A stretch of DNA of 26,325 nt from Chlorokybus atmophyticus (lineage: Eukaryota; Streptophyta; Chlorokybophyceae; Chlorokybales; Chlorokybaceae): the NCBI GenBank assembly GCA_009103225.1, contig RHPI01002888.1:312074-338398 (forward strand), read 5' to 3'. Under the pieces are notes generated by a model, which was given only the letters and a program-made list of their open reading frames with translations, ran no database searches and had not been told where the DNA came from. Of this stretch, positions 1 to 9,879 are shown piece after piece; within the stretch, counting starts at the first letter, position 1, and each line of letters starts with the position of its first letter. Made by a program: the position numbers and the translations under genes.

Positions 1-19
1 CCCCCCCCCCCCCCCCCCC

Positions 20-269
20 GGAACTGGTTCAGGAAATGCACCATTGGAGTTGGGTGTTCTTCATGTTTTGAAGGATGGGTGTGAAGGGTTGGGAAGATGC
101 CAAGGCAGTTTGGAAGTGTTGGGAGTGCTCTTTTACTGAACATCTGCGCTCCACCTGCCCCATCTTCAAGGCAAAGTCGGCTGCACATGCACGCAACGCG
201 CGCGGTGGTGGACGTGTGAATACGGTGGAGGAGGAGATGTTGCAGTCGGGAAATGGCTCACCTCAGTAG
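20..269 (+). pseudogene. Element A gag, C-terminal fragment with CCHC-type zinc knuckle
   Basis: From base 20 one frame resembles the region just before the zinc knuckle of the element D gag, and a frameshift then moves into the frame open from 75 to 269. That second frame has a knuckle with the spacing C-x2-C-x4-H-x4-C (starting CWECSFTEH). It ends in a Pro-Gln-stop, the same ending as the gag of elements C and D. The usual glycine before the His is absent. The knuckle would bind the element's RNA in the virus-like particle. Only the last 80 or so residues are present, and the frameshift makes it a relic. Confidence 0.8.
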
Positions 270-350
270 TTAAGGCTGCTGCTGGGGTCAAGACGGAGCC
301 TCATTTTTATATTAACAATTCAGAACCTTTCGTGTATGCGCCGATGACTG

Positions 351-735
351 TTGGCGGCATGTGCGGCGCAACTAGGACGCGGAACGGTGTGGTTCGTGTG
401 CCCTGAGGCGAGGCAGTTGCTGACAGTCATGGCCATGGTTCAGGAGGGTGATGAGCCTTGGGTGGAATGCAAATTGCTACTCGATAGCGGCGCGAACAGC
501 AACTTCATGAATTGGGAGGTTGCGCGTCGACACAAGTGGCTCTTGTGGATGAATGCCGGCTCCGTGACTCTTGCAGACGGCCGTGCACCGGAGCTACAAA
601 GCTGCACAAAGAGCTTGAAGTCCACGTGGGGATAATGGAGGATAGCCTACGGTTTTGCTGCATCGAGCTCGGCAACGGCTTTGGGGCTACCTTGGTTTTA
701 GACATCATGTGTATGATATATATGTATATGATATA
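351..735 (+). pseudogene. Element A aspartic protease, frameshifted
   Basis: A retroviral-type protease is recognisable from the active-site run LLLDSGANSNFM near 475-510, which matches the DSGANSNFM of element D. This frame stops at 633-635. The following segment of the protease (RFCCIELGNGF in another frame, about 645-680) corresponds to RFCCITLRNGF in D, so a frameshift splits the domain. The flap and the C-terminal LPWL segment have been lost into an AT-rich stretch at about 700-735. The family enzyme cleaves the Gag-Pol polyprotein; this copy should be inactive. Confidence 0.8.
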
Positions 736-748
736 ACCCCGCCATTGA

Positions 749-2487
749 TTGAAGGAAGCGCCTATTTGCTGCCGCGGAAGGTGGTGGTATGGCTATGACT
801 TGCTTGGATGCTTTTTCCCGTTGTGTTTAGTTCAAGAGCATGTGAGCTGCGTCGCAGCTGCCAGTAATGCACCAAATGCGCGTGAGGTGCATGGCGTGAA
901 AGCGTTTCAGCAAGATGCACAACAACATGCTTCTAGCTTGAGAGGGAGGGCTCCGGAGCTGGTGTCACAAGTTTCTGAGGCTGAGATGGAGCAGATCTGG
1001 TCCGGAAATGACGTGAAGGATGCATGGTTGTGTTTGGGGCGTGACACACCGTCAAAGTCAGATCCGAAGCTGGTTGGCACTGGTGTGGAGGAACCGAGGA
1101 ACCGTTTGGAAGACCCTGAAGTGCAGAAGTTGCTTGAGGAGTTTAAAAACATCATGGTGGACGGTTTACCATCTGGTTTGCCACCCGCGCGCAGCGTTGA
1201 TCACCATGTTGAGCTCGTTAAGGGCTTCACAAGCCGCCTTGCACAAGCCGCTGTACAGACCGGTGTACAAGTTGTCTCCGGCTGAGCTCGAGGAGGCGGA
1301 GCGACAAGTTGGGGACCCGCTGCAATGTGGATACATTAAGCCTAGCAAGTCTCCTTATGGTGCACCTATCTTGTTTGTGCGCAAGACAGGAGCCTTGCGC
1401 ATGTGCGTTAAGTACCGGCCGCGCAACAACATCACGAAAAAGAATGTCTTTCCTTTGCCTCGCATTGATGTTATTGGAGCAGCTTGAAGGTGCTGAGTTC
1501 TTCACAAGCTTGGACCTAGCTGGCGGCTACCATCAGATCCGCGTAGCACCCGAGGACATCGAAGAAAAGAAAACGGCATTTATTGCTCGCTATGGCCATT
1601 TCGAGTGGTTGGTGATGTCGTTCAGAATGACCAACGCTCCAGCAACCTTTTAAGCCTGGATGACCGGTGTCTTTGCTGACCTGATTGGCATGGGTGTCCT
1701 TAAATACCTCAATGACATTCTCGTGTACACAAAGAGCAAGAGCGTGCACATGGCGTTGCTATGTGAGGTGATGCAGCGTCTACGTGCAAACAAGTTGTTC
1801 GCTTAGAGCATTAAGTGCCGTTTCTTGTTGCAAAAGGTACAGTACCTCTTGCAGCTTGTCTCCAAGAAAGGGATCAAGGCGGACCCTAACAAGATTGCAG
1901 CGGTGCGCGATTGAACTACCCCGAAGAACGTGAAGGATGTCATGTCATTCCTAGGGCTGGCTGGCTATCATCGCAAGTTTGTGAGAGGCTTCTTGCACTT
2001 GGCATCACTATTGACGGCATTGTTGGAGAAGGGGGTGAGCTGGTCAGAGGCTGCAATAAAGGCGTTTTTTAATTTGAAAGCGGCCTTAACATCAGCACCC
2101 ATGCTGGTGCATCCCAACATGCAATTGCCCTTTGTGGTGGCGTGTGACGCTTTTGATAAGGCCATCGAAACTGTTTTGCAGCAAGATCACGGCAACGGCT
2201 TGCAACCGGTGGCATTTTTCAGCAAGAAGTTGAGTGGAGCCGAGCTCAACTATTCCGTTCATGAGAAGGAATTGCTGGCGCAAGTGCTGTCGCTACGACA
2301 ATGGCGTTGTTTGCTTGAGGCCAAGCGCTTCACACTTGAAACGGACCACTTGCCATTGAGATTCCTTCAAACGCATCCTCATCTCTTACGACGGCAAGCT
2401 TGTTGGCTTGAGCTCTTCCAACTCCTCGACTTCGTCAAGTACAAGCCTGGCTATTCGAACAAGGTTGCATTTGGGAAGACATGCTAG
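749..2487 (+). pseudogene. Element A reverse transcriptase and RNase H, multiply broken
   Basis: Successive fragments give the protease-RT linker ([21 protein letters not shown] near 1160), the RT fingers ([12 protein letters not shown] near 1350), the palm ([14 protein letters not shown] near 1515), the catalytic box and the connection and RNase H regions (ACDAFDKAIETVLQQDHGNG near 2140; HEKELLAQVL). The frames are split at about 1262-1309 and 1487, and by in-frame stops at about 1651, 1804 and 1912. The catalytic YxDD box reads YLND (codons near 1708), so the first of the two metal-binding aspartates is lost. In element D the same site reads YLDD. The open stretch 1930-2487 carries most of the RNase H domain. 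The copy cannot encode a working enzyme. Confidence 0.92.
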
Positions 2488-2940
2488 AGCTCATTGAGTT
2501 CACCATCAACAACCACAAGAGTGCAAGCACGGGCGTAACACCTTTTCTCATGAACTATGGGCAACATCCGTTGACGCCGTTCACGGCATGGGCGCCTAGC
2601 ATGCAATGTTTAGATGTAGAGGCTGTGGATGGCTTTGTTGAGAAGTGTGCGGACATCAGCAAGGCAGCTCGTGAGGCTCTAATTGTGGCACACAATAGGA
2701 AAAAGCAATACGCCAATACGCATCGCAAGCATGTTGTCTCTTTGGAGGGTAATTGTGTGATGCTTATTACAAAGCATGTGCAACCGGTCGCAAGTGTGCG
2801 CAAGCTGAGTGAGCGACAGTTGAGGCCTTTTTGCAATGATAAAGGTCATTTCGGAGGTAGCCTACAAGCTGGAGCTGCCCGATACCATGCACGTGCACCC
2901 CGTTTTTCATGTCTCGCTCCTTAAAGCTTACAAGGGGGAG
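2481..2940 (+). pseudogene. Element A integrase, C-terminal remnant
   Basis: The open frame from 2481 begins at LELIEFTINNHKSASTGVTPF, which corresponds to the part of the D integrase after the catalytic glutamate. It continues through the FLMNYGQHPLTPFTAWAP segment into the conserved end [22 protein letters not shown], reached in a second frame near 2890-2960. The preceding RNase H frame runs straight into this region, so the zinc-binding and catalytic-core parts (about 0.8 kb in D) have been deleted. Confidence 0.85.
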
Positions 2941-2966
2941 CTGCCACCTCGTCCGCCTCCGGTTGT

Positions 2967-3192
2967 AGTTTAAGAGGGCCAATCTGAGTGGGAGGTGGAG
3001 GCAATCATAAAGGACAAGCTGATGGGAGGTGTGCGCAAGTACTTGGTGAAGTGGCACGGCTATACGATGCACGAGGTGACGTACGAACCCAAGATTAGCT
3101 TCACCAATGCTAAACACATTCTGCAGGAGTACAAGGCAAGAGGAGGCACCCGTCAGCTTCGAGGACGAAGCTCCAGGGGGGAAGGGGTGTAA
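2967..3192 (+). pseudogene. Element A chromodomain
   Basis: The end of pol encodes a chromodomain: WEVEAIIKDKLMGGVRKYLV, then KWHGY, then YEPKISF and a C-terminal helix ILQEYKAR. In chromoviruses this domain follows the integrase and is thought to bind modified histone H3, steering integration into heterochromatin. One of the aromatic-cage positions is replaced (EVTYEP where many have ATWEP), which may be harmless. An in-frame TAA at 2970-2972 separates it from the integrase end. The frame stops at 3190-3192, overlapping the start of the 3' LTR. The domain identity is clear; the reading frame is not intact upstream. Confidence 0.9.
3175..3187 (+). other. Element A polypurine tract
   Basis: AGGGGGGAAGGGG directly precedes the TGTAACAG start of the 3' LTR. 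This is the expected position and composition of the plus-strand primer site of an LTR retrotransposon. Confidence 0.85.
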
Positions 3193-3842
3193 CAGCCTGG
3201 AGCATTTCCTGTATTTTATTGTACATACAGCACTTGCTTTGCGCTTGCTGGCTTAATGAAGGCTTTCGTAAAGATTTATGAGGCCCTGTTTGCGCCGGCT
3301 CGGCTGCAGCGCGCGACTGCGCCTGCGACCTACCCAGTATCAGCTGCCTGCTGGCGACGTGACCTATTGCCAGGCAGCAGTGACGTCGTTGCTTGACTTG
3401 ACCCGCGCTGTGCAAAGCCAGGTGACGCGGACTGCACATTCAGATGCCGGCGTGTGACGCGGATTGCACAATGCGCCGACGCGAGTGGCAGCAGCCTGCG
3501 CTTGGACTCGTCCCTTGAATTTGATAGTGAATATATTACCTGTAATTTAGGCTGCTATTTCCTAGTGCTTGTATTATAGGGTAAACCCCTGTGTAAGACC
3601 AAATTTAGCTTTCTGCTCTCCACTGTGAGTATGCTGGTGTATGCTTGAGAGAGGCGTGATCCAAGACACACTGCTGCGATCTTGCTTGGCGTGGGAAGTA
3701 GTAGTGTTCGTGTCCGTGTGCGTGCTCGATGCGTGCGTGCGTGCGCGGGAGAAGGCAAGGTTCTGGTGTAAAGACTGTGCTCAGCTTCACACATGTGTTG
3801 TATGACTTGTGCGCTGCGTATGTGAGCACGAGCATCGTTACA
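3188..3842 (+). repeat. Element A 3' LTR
   Basis: The LTR begins TGTAACAG right after the polypurine tract and ends ...CGTTACA. The 5' LTR of element D starts with the same TGTAACAG and ends ...CGTCACA. The two also share a GGCAAGGTTCYGGTGTRAA block near their 3' ends (about 3754 here, about 22098 in D). Elsewhere they are diverged, so A and D are different subfamilies. Length is 655 bp by these boundaries, close to the 672 bp of D. The partner LTR of A is outside the window. Confidence 0.82.
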
Positions 3843-4968
3843 CCAAGGCTCCCAAGCTCAAGGACTGACTGTACGAGCAGACCACTTAGGTATATCATAA
3901 CTCTCATACAATCATGTTGTCAACATAGCAGCCTGAAGGTAAATCATGCCTTGCCTGTTAGGCGTGACACATATGACATGCGAGGTTTAGATTTCTTGGT
4001 CCATGTGCTATGTTTGGAATATTATTTCTATCTTGCGTGTCAGCTGTCGTAAATATGGCAATGAGCACGTCTTACGCCAGTCAGCCTTTGGGGCATGTGC
4101 TCAACCATGTAGTAAGTTGTCTCTTAATCCCAAATGTAAAAGGCTGAAAGCGTGAACCAGCCGCCGCAGCCGGTTAGCCTTAGCAGCAAGCAAAGCCCCT
4201 CACCGCCATGGACATTCAGTAGTGCATTCGCGTGCTGATCATCATGCAAGCTGCCAACAGCACAACACTCACAATGTTACCATTAACTTTGTTCCACGTA
4301 ATGTAATGTACTGGCGGAGCAGTTATTATTATAAAGACGTAAGATCTTTATTGGTATGATTGTTCTAATTTACCACATAAAGATTATAAAAGCTAGTTTC
4401 AGAACAATAGCGGTTGCAGATTATAGACAAAAGTGAAATTGGGGCTTGGGATAAGGCAAGGTAATCAGTTGGAGAACAATTTGCAACAATGATGATAAAA
4501 TCTTTAATGATAAGCACTACGATGCCTGGTAAATCGCAGCGCGTGTTTCCCTTGTTTCCCCCACCAAAAACTGTCCAAAAATATTGCAACAAGGAAAGCT
4601 TATCATTAAAACTTATTTGTATGCTATCGAAACTTGTCAGTTGACCTTTATGTGTTGATAATGTAAAGTATATGAGGCATTAACACTGTAACTTACAACA
4701 TGCATGCCTCATTATCAACGTGTGCTCATTATTATCAAGATGTTACATATATACCTGAATAATCATTACAAAGGATAATTTAACATGCTAATTCTACAAA
4801 CCATAGATTTCGTGTCTCATAACCAATGGACTTATAATTTGTTTATTAACACATATGTGCTGTGTATCAATTGAGCATTACAATGTATACGATAGCCGGG
4901 GAATTCGTTATCATGTTATCATAAGTATATCGTATAAGATTAAAACGTATTGAATTGTACATATATAT

Positions 4969-4973
<5 letters not shown>

Positions 4974-5039
<66 letters not shown>
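4974..5039. repeat. (TG)33 microsatellite
   Basis: An uninterrupted run of 33 TG dinucleotides, flanked by AT-rich DNA with further TATA/ACAC alternation at 5070-5090. On the minus strand it reads as a His-Thr repeat, which is an artefact of the repeat and not a protein. Confidence 0.98.
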
Positions 5040-5040
<1 letters not shown>

Positions 5041-5291
5041 TATATACATTCAATTGGTATACATTATTATTTATATATATACACACATTATGCATTTTCA
5101 TATGACATAAGGCATCATGTTGCTTGATGTCCATGTTAAAATGATGATTGACCACTTTGTGTTGCGGCCTGCATTGCCATATGCTGTTATGGGACGTACA
5201 TGGGATATGTGGCTCTTCGCGTAGTATGCTAAACATTCAGTACAAATACAAAGCACAAAACTTTTACTTTGACTTCCAAAGTCTTAAGGAG

Positions 5292-5325
5292 TCTCCAATC
5301 ATTATAAGCTTATAATGATTGGAGA
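5292..5325. repeat. 34-bp perfect palindrome
   Basis: Two 17-base arms (TCTCCAATCATTATAAG and its exact reverse complement) meet at an AAGCTT centre with no spacer. An imperfect extension on both sides (CTTAAGGAG versus CTTCTTGAG) makes the fold-back about 52 bp. It could be the remnant of a miniature inverted-repeat transposon or a cruciform-forming site; no terminal duplication was identified. Confidence 0.9.
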
Positions 5326-5435
5326 TCTTCTTGAGGTTTAACAATATGATACTGTCATACCTTATCACCAATGAAAAAAATTGCTTTTCGAGCATAAGAA
5401 CTTGTTGAAGCCACTACAATTACTTAAAACAAATA

Positions 5436-5459
5436 CACGTTGCTTGTACAAGCAACGTG
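5436..5459. repeat. 24-bp perfect palindrome inside an imperfect fold-back
   Basis: CACGTTGCTTGT is followed immediately by its exact reverse complement. It overlaps a wider imperfect inverted repeat, AACTTGTTGAAGCCAC (5399-5414) against GTGGCTAGACAAGTT (5457-5471). CACGT cores are typical of bZIP/bHLH binding sites in green plants, but its distance from the nearest gene (about 1.3 kb) makes a regulatory role speculative. Confidence 0.85.
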
Positions 5460-6229
5460 GCTAGACAAGTTAATAGAAGCAAAAAGTAGAGCGCAATGTG
5501 TATGTTGATAAAAACAGCATGAATTTGTATGTGTTGCTGTCAGGGTGCTTAACACAAGATCTATGTTAATGGTGGTGTTTTATGACATCTATAATGTACT
5601 TGGTTTTGTATAGGGCAAGACTTGATCACGGATCATGGAAATAATGCATGCAATATAACTTGCGTAATTATGTCAACTTGACAAGTACATATAGGCTTCC
5701 CCAATCCAACAACTCCGGATAAAATTACCCCGTAAAAGTTGTTACTTGCAAAAGACCAACCATTAAACAAATTAAAGTTGTTAACCAAGAAAATGTTTTT
5801 GTACAAATCAAAGGCTTGAAATGTGAGGTTAGTCGAACAACAGGGGCATGCCAAGTTAATAACATATTATGTTTCTCTAAAATATATATAACGGAGTTTA
5901 TGTAGAATATTGCAGCTTATATACAATATGAGTGTTTACCACGCAAGCAAGGGATCACATGGCTTGATATACGCATTACAAGCTAAGACTCTTAATCACG
6001 ACATAACTACTCTTTTGGACGCTGCAAAAGCCTTTGCGAAAGAGTGGTACTTAAAGCACTATTCTCATAAGCAATAAGGGAATCCTGTATTCCCTGTTGA
6101 TGGGGGCCCAAGTAGTACAGTGAAAAGCAACCGGGTACATGTGACTTCCATAATGTCAGAAGGTTGTACTTGGTACATAGTACGCCAACATCGACAAGTG
6201 CATACCATTGGGAACGCGCATATGTATGT

Positions 6230-6570
6230 ATGCACTTATCGCATTCATGCATATTCGATAAATGCATAAACTATGCATTTATCCAATTTACGCGCATATA
6301 GTATGCACTTAAGCTTGGCATAAGTGCATGATCTATGCATTTATTGAGTGACCCTGATCTTGAGGTACGTGACTACATGTACAATCGTAATCAAGATACA
6401 TATAAGTCATAGTGTATCTGTCACCTAAGTGTAATCCATTTTGACAAGTGCATAGACGCATTCAAGGGTATGCTCTTAACGCACAGGTGTTAGCCCTGAC
6501 GACGTCGGTGACGGCCAAATGGATGAACCAAACGCGGATATGCACTTATCGGATATGCATTTATCGAGGT
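6230..6570. repeat. Cluster of TGCATTTATC / TGCACTTA inverted repeats
   Basis: The motif TGCA(T/C)TTATC and its reverse complement occur repeatedly. GATAAATGCATA (6257-6268) pairs with TATGCATTTATC (6272-6283) around a 3-base loop. ATGCACTTA (6303-6311) pairs with TAAGTGCAT (6321-6329). Further copies lie at about 6234, 6334, 6540 and 6555. The cluster sits 190-530 bp upstream of the P450 start. TTATC/GATAA is a GATA-factor core, so it may be regulatory, or it may be a decayed miniature transposon. Confidence 0.75.
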
Positions 6571-6755
6571 TAGACTGTCCACTTGTAAGCGTCCTGCGTC
6601 CGCCCAGCCGCGTAGTTGTCCGCCTTCAGTTGCTTCACGGCACAGCTTCTGTGACAATGCTGTTGGATACAAGCATTGTGCACTCAGTGTCCACACGCAC
6701 GGCCTGAGGCCGAAGCCACTCGGAGATCAAGCTCGATTCTGACTTGGGCGGCGTC

Positions 6756-9538
6756 ATGGACCTCATGCAGCTTCTGTACGGCCTGGTCCTCCTCGCCGCC
6801 GCCTCCTGGCTGCTGCTACTGCGCAAGAGCAATGCTACCTCCTCATCTAAGCTGCCGCCACCACCTGGCCCACCCGGCATCCCTGTCCTGGGCCATCTCC
6901 ACCTGGTCAGCACCATAGCTGTGGTCCCTGTCCCTGTCATGCATGGCCATGATGTTCACACTGTCCTTCTTGTCCTCCTCCTCCTCCTTCTCAGTTGGGG
7001 AAGGCGCCGCACAGAGTGGTGGAGGGGTGGGTTAAGAAGTACGGCCCCCTGGTGCAGCTGAGGTTCGGTTCCATCCCTGTGGTGGTGGTGGCCGATCCCG
7101 CCGCCGTGGAGGAGGTCTTCGCCAAGCATGCCGCCGCCTCCAACACAAGACCAAGACCACTGCCTGCCGCAATCGTACGTAGGGCTTTAAGACTTGTGTT
7201 TTCAATCAAGTCCTTTTCTGCCTTTTAGTGCATAACATAATACATCAAACGTCAACACATCAGGATTTGGTAGAACATGGTGGGCAGAATGTTGGGATGG
7301 CTGAGTATGGCGAGTATTGGAAGCAGCTGCGTCGCATCATCCACATGCACTTCCTATCCAAGAAGCAGACTCAGCAGTCTGAGGAGCGCATCAAGACAGA
7401 AGCGCAGCTACTCCTGCAGCGGGTCGCCAAGGTGAGTGTGTGGGTGTAGGTGTAGGTGTGGATGCTGGCGTGGACGTGTCTTGTCAATTACTGCATTATG
7501 TGCGCGTGGGCATGCGGGCGCGGGCGCATGTGCATGTGTGTGTGTGAAAGAGAGTGGGCACAAGTGCATGTGCGCGAGTGAAAAGTGATGTGCATGTGCA
7601 TGTGTGTATGTCAAAGTGAGTGCACGCACACGCGCGTGCGTCAGTCAGAGAGAGTGCAAGTCATGTTGTTCTCTTCTGTGAGCAGCATGCGCAAAGAGGG
7701 GAGTTGATTGATCCGTCGCTTGAGTGCTCGCTGCTGACATCAAATGTGATATGGTCTTTCTTGTTCGGCAAGAGGTGCGTGGCGTGCATGAGACAAAAGC
7801 AAAAAAAAGACAACAACACAACTTTACTGTCCCCACAACCACAATCATGCTGATACATCGTTGCTGCAGGCATGAAAGAAGTGACAAGGAGTTTCTGGAA
7901 TTAACAAGCAGCATTGATCACCTGTTTGACGCCATGGCAGCTGGCACAGGTAACATGACTGCTGTAGAGTATATTATGCTACTACTATTCTCTCTGAAGC
8001 ACTTATTAATGCTGATGATATTGCATCGGTACAGGTTTGGCGGACTATATCCCATGGCTGGCTCTTCTTCCCAACAAGAAGTTGCGAGACTTGGTCCCTT
8101 GGAAGAACAAATTCGAACAGGTCAGAACCTTACCTGTTCCAATGGGTGACAATGCTTTGTTATTGCATACAGCACTTCATCATGTTGAACTACATGTAAC
8201 TCGTCTGTGCGTGCATGTGTGCATGCGCAGATTTTATATAACAACATCGCCCTCGTAAAGAAGGGATATACCAAAGGCAGTCCGGTGACCAACTTGATGG
8301 AGCACTTGATCAACGTGCAGGTGAGTATGTGATCTCATGGTGTAAACTATGTCCATCCCAACATTGGCAATGATTTGGGTAACCGTCTTGATGCAGGATG
8401 AGGAGAAGTTAACAGATTTGCAAGTAATGCTCCTCGGCAGCGACATGATCACGGCGGGGACGGAGACGACAAGCACGGCACTGCGATTTGCACTGCCGCT
8501 TCTGGCTAGCTATCCTGAAACGCAGCGAGCTCTGCAGGTGAGCGGTGTTACATGTTAGAAGCATTGACATACTGGCAGTCATACCCGCATACGCATGCGT
8601 GTGTGCGTGCGATGCGCACGCACGCTTTGACAGACAGGCACGCACACGTGCATGCACAGTTATCTGCAATGATGTTGTTGGCTATTTCCAGGAGGAGATT
8701 GAGAAGGTTGTCGGGCGCAACCGTCTCCCAATCGTCGACGACTTCAACAAGATGCCTCTGCTTCATTCCTTTATCAAAGAGTCCCTGCGCTACAAAGTAA
8801 GTATCAGGCTACCAACACTCCCACAAAACTGGACTCACAACTCCCTGCGCAGCCCATTCATGCCTACGGCCTCCCACACGCCACGAGCAAAGACTTGGAG
8901 ATGATGGGTCATTCCATCAAGAAGGGCACGCAGCTGCTGTTGGACAATTGGACTCTCATGAGAAGCGACAAGTACTGGGACGAGCCCGAGAAGTTCAAGC
9001 CGGAGCGCTTTGTGGCTGATGGACCTCAGGTGAACAAGCGTTACTGTGTCTATGTGTGCACGCGCATGTGTGTGTGTGTATGCGTGTGTGCTTGTACTTG
9101 TGCGTGTCTGCGTGCGTGCATATACATACACACACGCGCACACGCATTGATTTCATCTTCATCAGTTGCGTTGGGTGTATGTGTGTACACGCGAGCATGC
9201 TTGCGCTAGTGAGGGCGAGTGCGTGCTTGTAGGCATGCAGATTTGTGCACGCGCACACGTGCAAATCTCTCACTCCTCACCACTTCTTTCTCTTGCAGTT
9301 CAAAGCGTTGAACCCCGCCTTCATTCCCTGGAGCACGGGCCGCCGCATCTGCCCCGGCATGCTGCTGTCGCAGAACGAGCTTCTCATCACGCTGAGTTAC
9401 GTGCTACACTGCTTTGACGTCGCCACGCCGAACGGGAAACCCAGCGTGCCCAATGAACACTACGGCCTCACGCTCATGCCGGAACCGTATGAACTGAAGT
9501 TTGCTATCCGGCCGGGAGCTGAGCAATTGTTTGCATGA
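6756..9538 (+). CDS. Cytochrome P450 monooxygenase, 11 exons
   Basis: A microsomal, plant-like P450 assembled from exons 6756-6905, 6995-7174, 7264-7431, 7686-7774, 7870-7949, 8035-8120, 8231-8320, 8397-8537, 8692-8796, 8853-9029 and 9299-9538. All ten introns are GT-AG and keep frame, giving 501 residues, the normal length. Residues 5-22 form the membrane anchor, followed by a proline-rich hinge (PPPPGPPGIPVLG, 34-46). Visible motifs are I-helix AGTETT (301-306), K-helix ESLR (358-361), PERF (413-416) and the heme loop WSTGRRICPG (433-442) with axial Cys440. The heme consensus FxxGxRxCxG has Trp for Phe. P450s use O2 and NADPH-reductase electrons to oxidise small molecules on the ER; the substrate here is unknown. 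The ATG at 6756 was chosen because it precedes the anchor; one at 6765 is also possible. Land-plant A-type P450s usually have few introns, so ten suggests an algal gene. Confidence 0.95.
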
Positions 9539-9879
9539 AGTGTGTGCGTATATATCTCATGTAAAGTATCATTAGGGTTTGTGTATGTATATGTTGGGGT
9601 AACTGGCAGGCAAAAATTGCTAGGAGAAGCTGTATAGACAAGTGTCGGGGTTGGCTCACTACTCAGGGGATGTTTTCATTGGCTTGAGAGCATCTTTGGC
9701 ATGTACTGTTGGGGTGCATGACTGGATACCAGAGTTACTGAACTGTGCAACGTTTGTTTAGCGATCATTGCCTTGATTCACGCATGCTTTTGAGGCCGAG
9801 TAAACGGACACTATTCCTACGCACTTTGTGCCACGGGATGCACAATAGGCCACCGTGGCAACCATGCTTATTTGATAGC
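9539..9879. other. P450 3' flank, no gene seen
   Basis: About 340 bp between the P450 stop codon and the left end of fragment C2. It presumably contains the 3' UTR and poly(A) site. No open frame, repeat or LTR terminus was recognised. Confidence 0.6.
9560..9564 (+). terminator. Candidate TGTAA polyadenylation signal of the P450 gene
   Basis: TGTAA lies 22 bases after the stop codon. This pentamer is the usual near-upstream poly(A) element in green algae. A single pentamer is weak evidence, and 22 bases would be a short 3' UTR, so a later site is possible. Confidence 0.25.

Larger units (their letters stand above)
1..3842 (+). mobile_element. Element A: decayed Ty3/gypsy chromovirus, 5'-truncated by the window
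   Basis: This is the 3' part of an LTR retrotransposon. In order it shows the gag C-terminus with a zinc knuckle, protease, reverse transcriptase, RNase H, the C-terminal part of integrase, a chromodomain, a polypurine tract and a 3' LTR. Its proteins match those of element D (21513 onward) along their length, so both belong to one family. The coding frame is broken by many stops and frameshifts, and about 0.8 kb covering the integrase zinc finger and catalytic core is missing between RNase H and 2481. The 5' LTR and most of gag lie outside the window, or were lost at the 19-base C run that opens it. The copy cannot be autonomous. Confidence 0.93.
3843..6755. other. Long non-coding spacer between element A and the P450 gene
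   Basis: I see no credible gene here. The part from about 4300 to 6450 is distinctly more AT-rich than the rest of the window. The only recognisable structures are a TG microsatellite, two perfect palindromes near 5292 and 5436, and a group of TGCATTTATC/TGCACTTA inverted repeats at 6230-6570; all are listed separately. Short open frames here are not supported by codon pattern or similarity. The right end (about 6480-6755) turns GC-richer and must hold the P450 promoter and 5' UTR. Confidence 0.7.

Noticed and set aside
1-19. Run of 19 C residues at the window start
   Set aside because: It abuts the broken gag of element A with no biological context. It could be a gap edge or a homopolymer artefact, and nothing more can be said from this window.
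749-1000. Possible host gene at the start of the 178-codon frame
   Set aside because: The second half is clearly the protease-RT linker of element A, and the first half matches the expected but decayed upstream part of pol.
4940-5236. 98-codon minus-strand open frame with a His-Thr repeat
   Set aside because: It is a translation of the (TG)33 microsatellite and AT-rich flanks, with no protein-like pattern.
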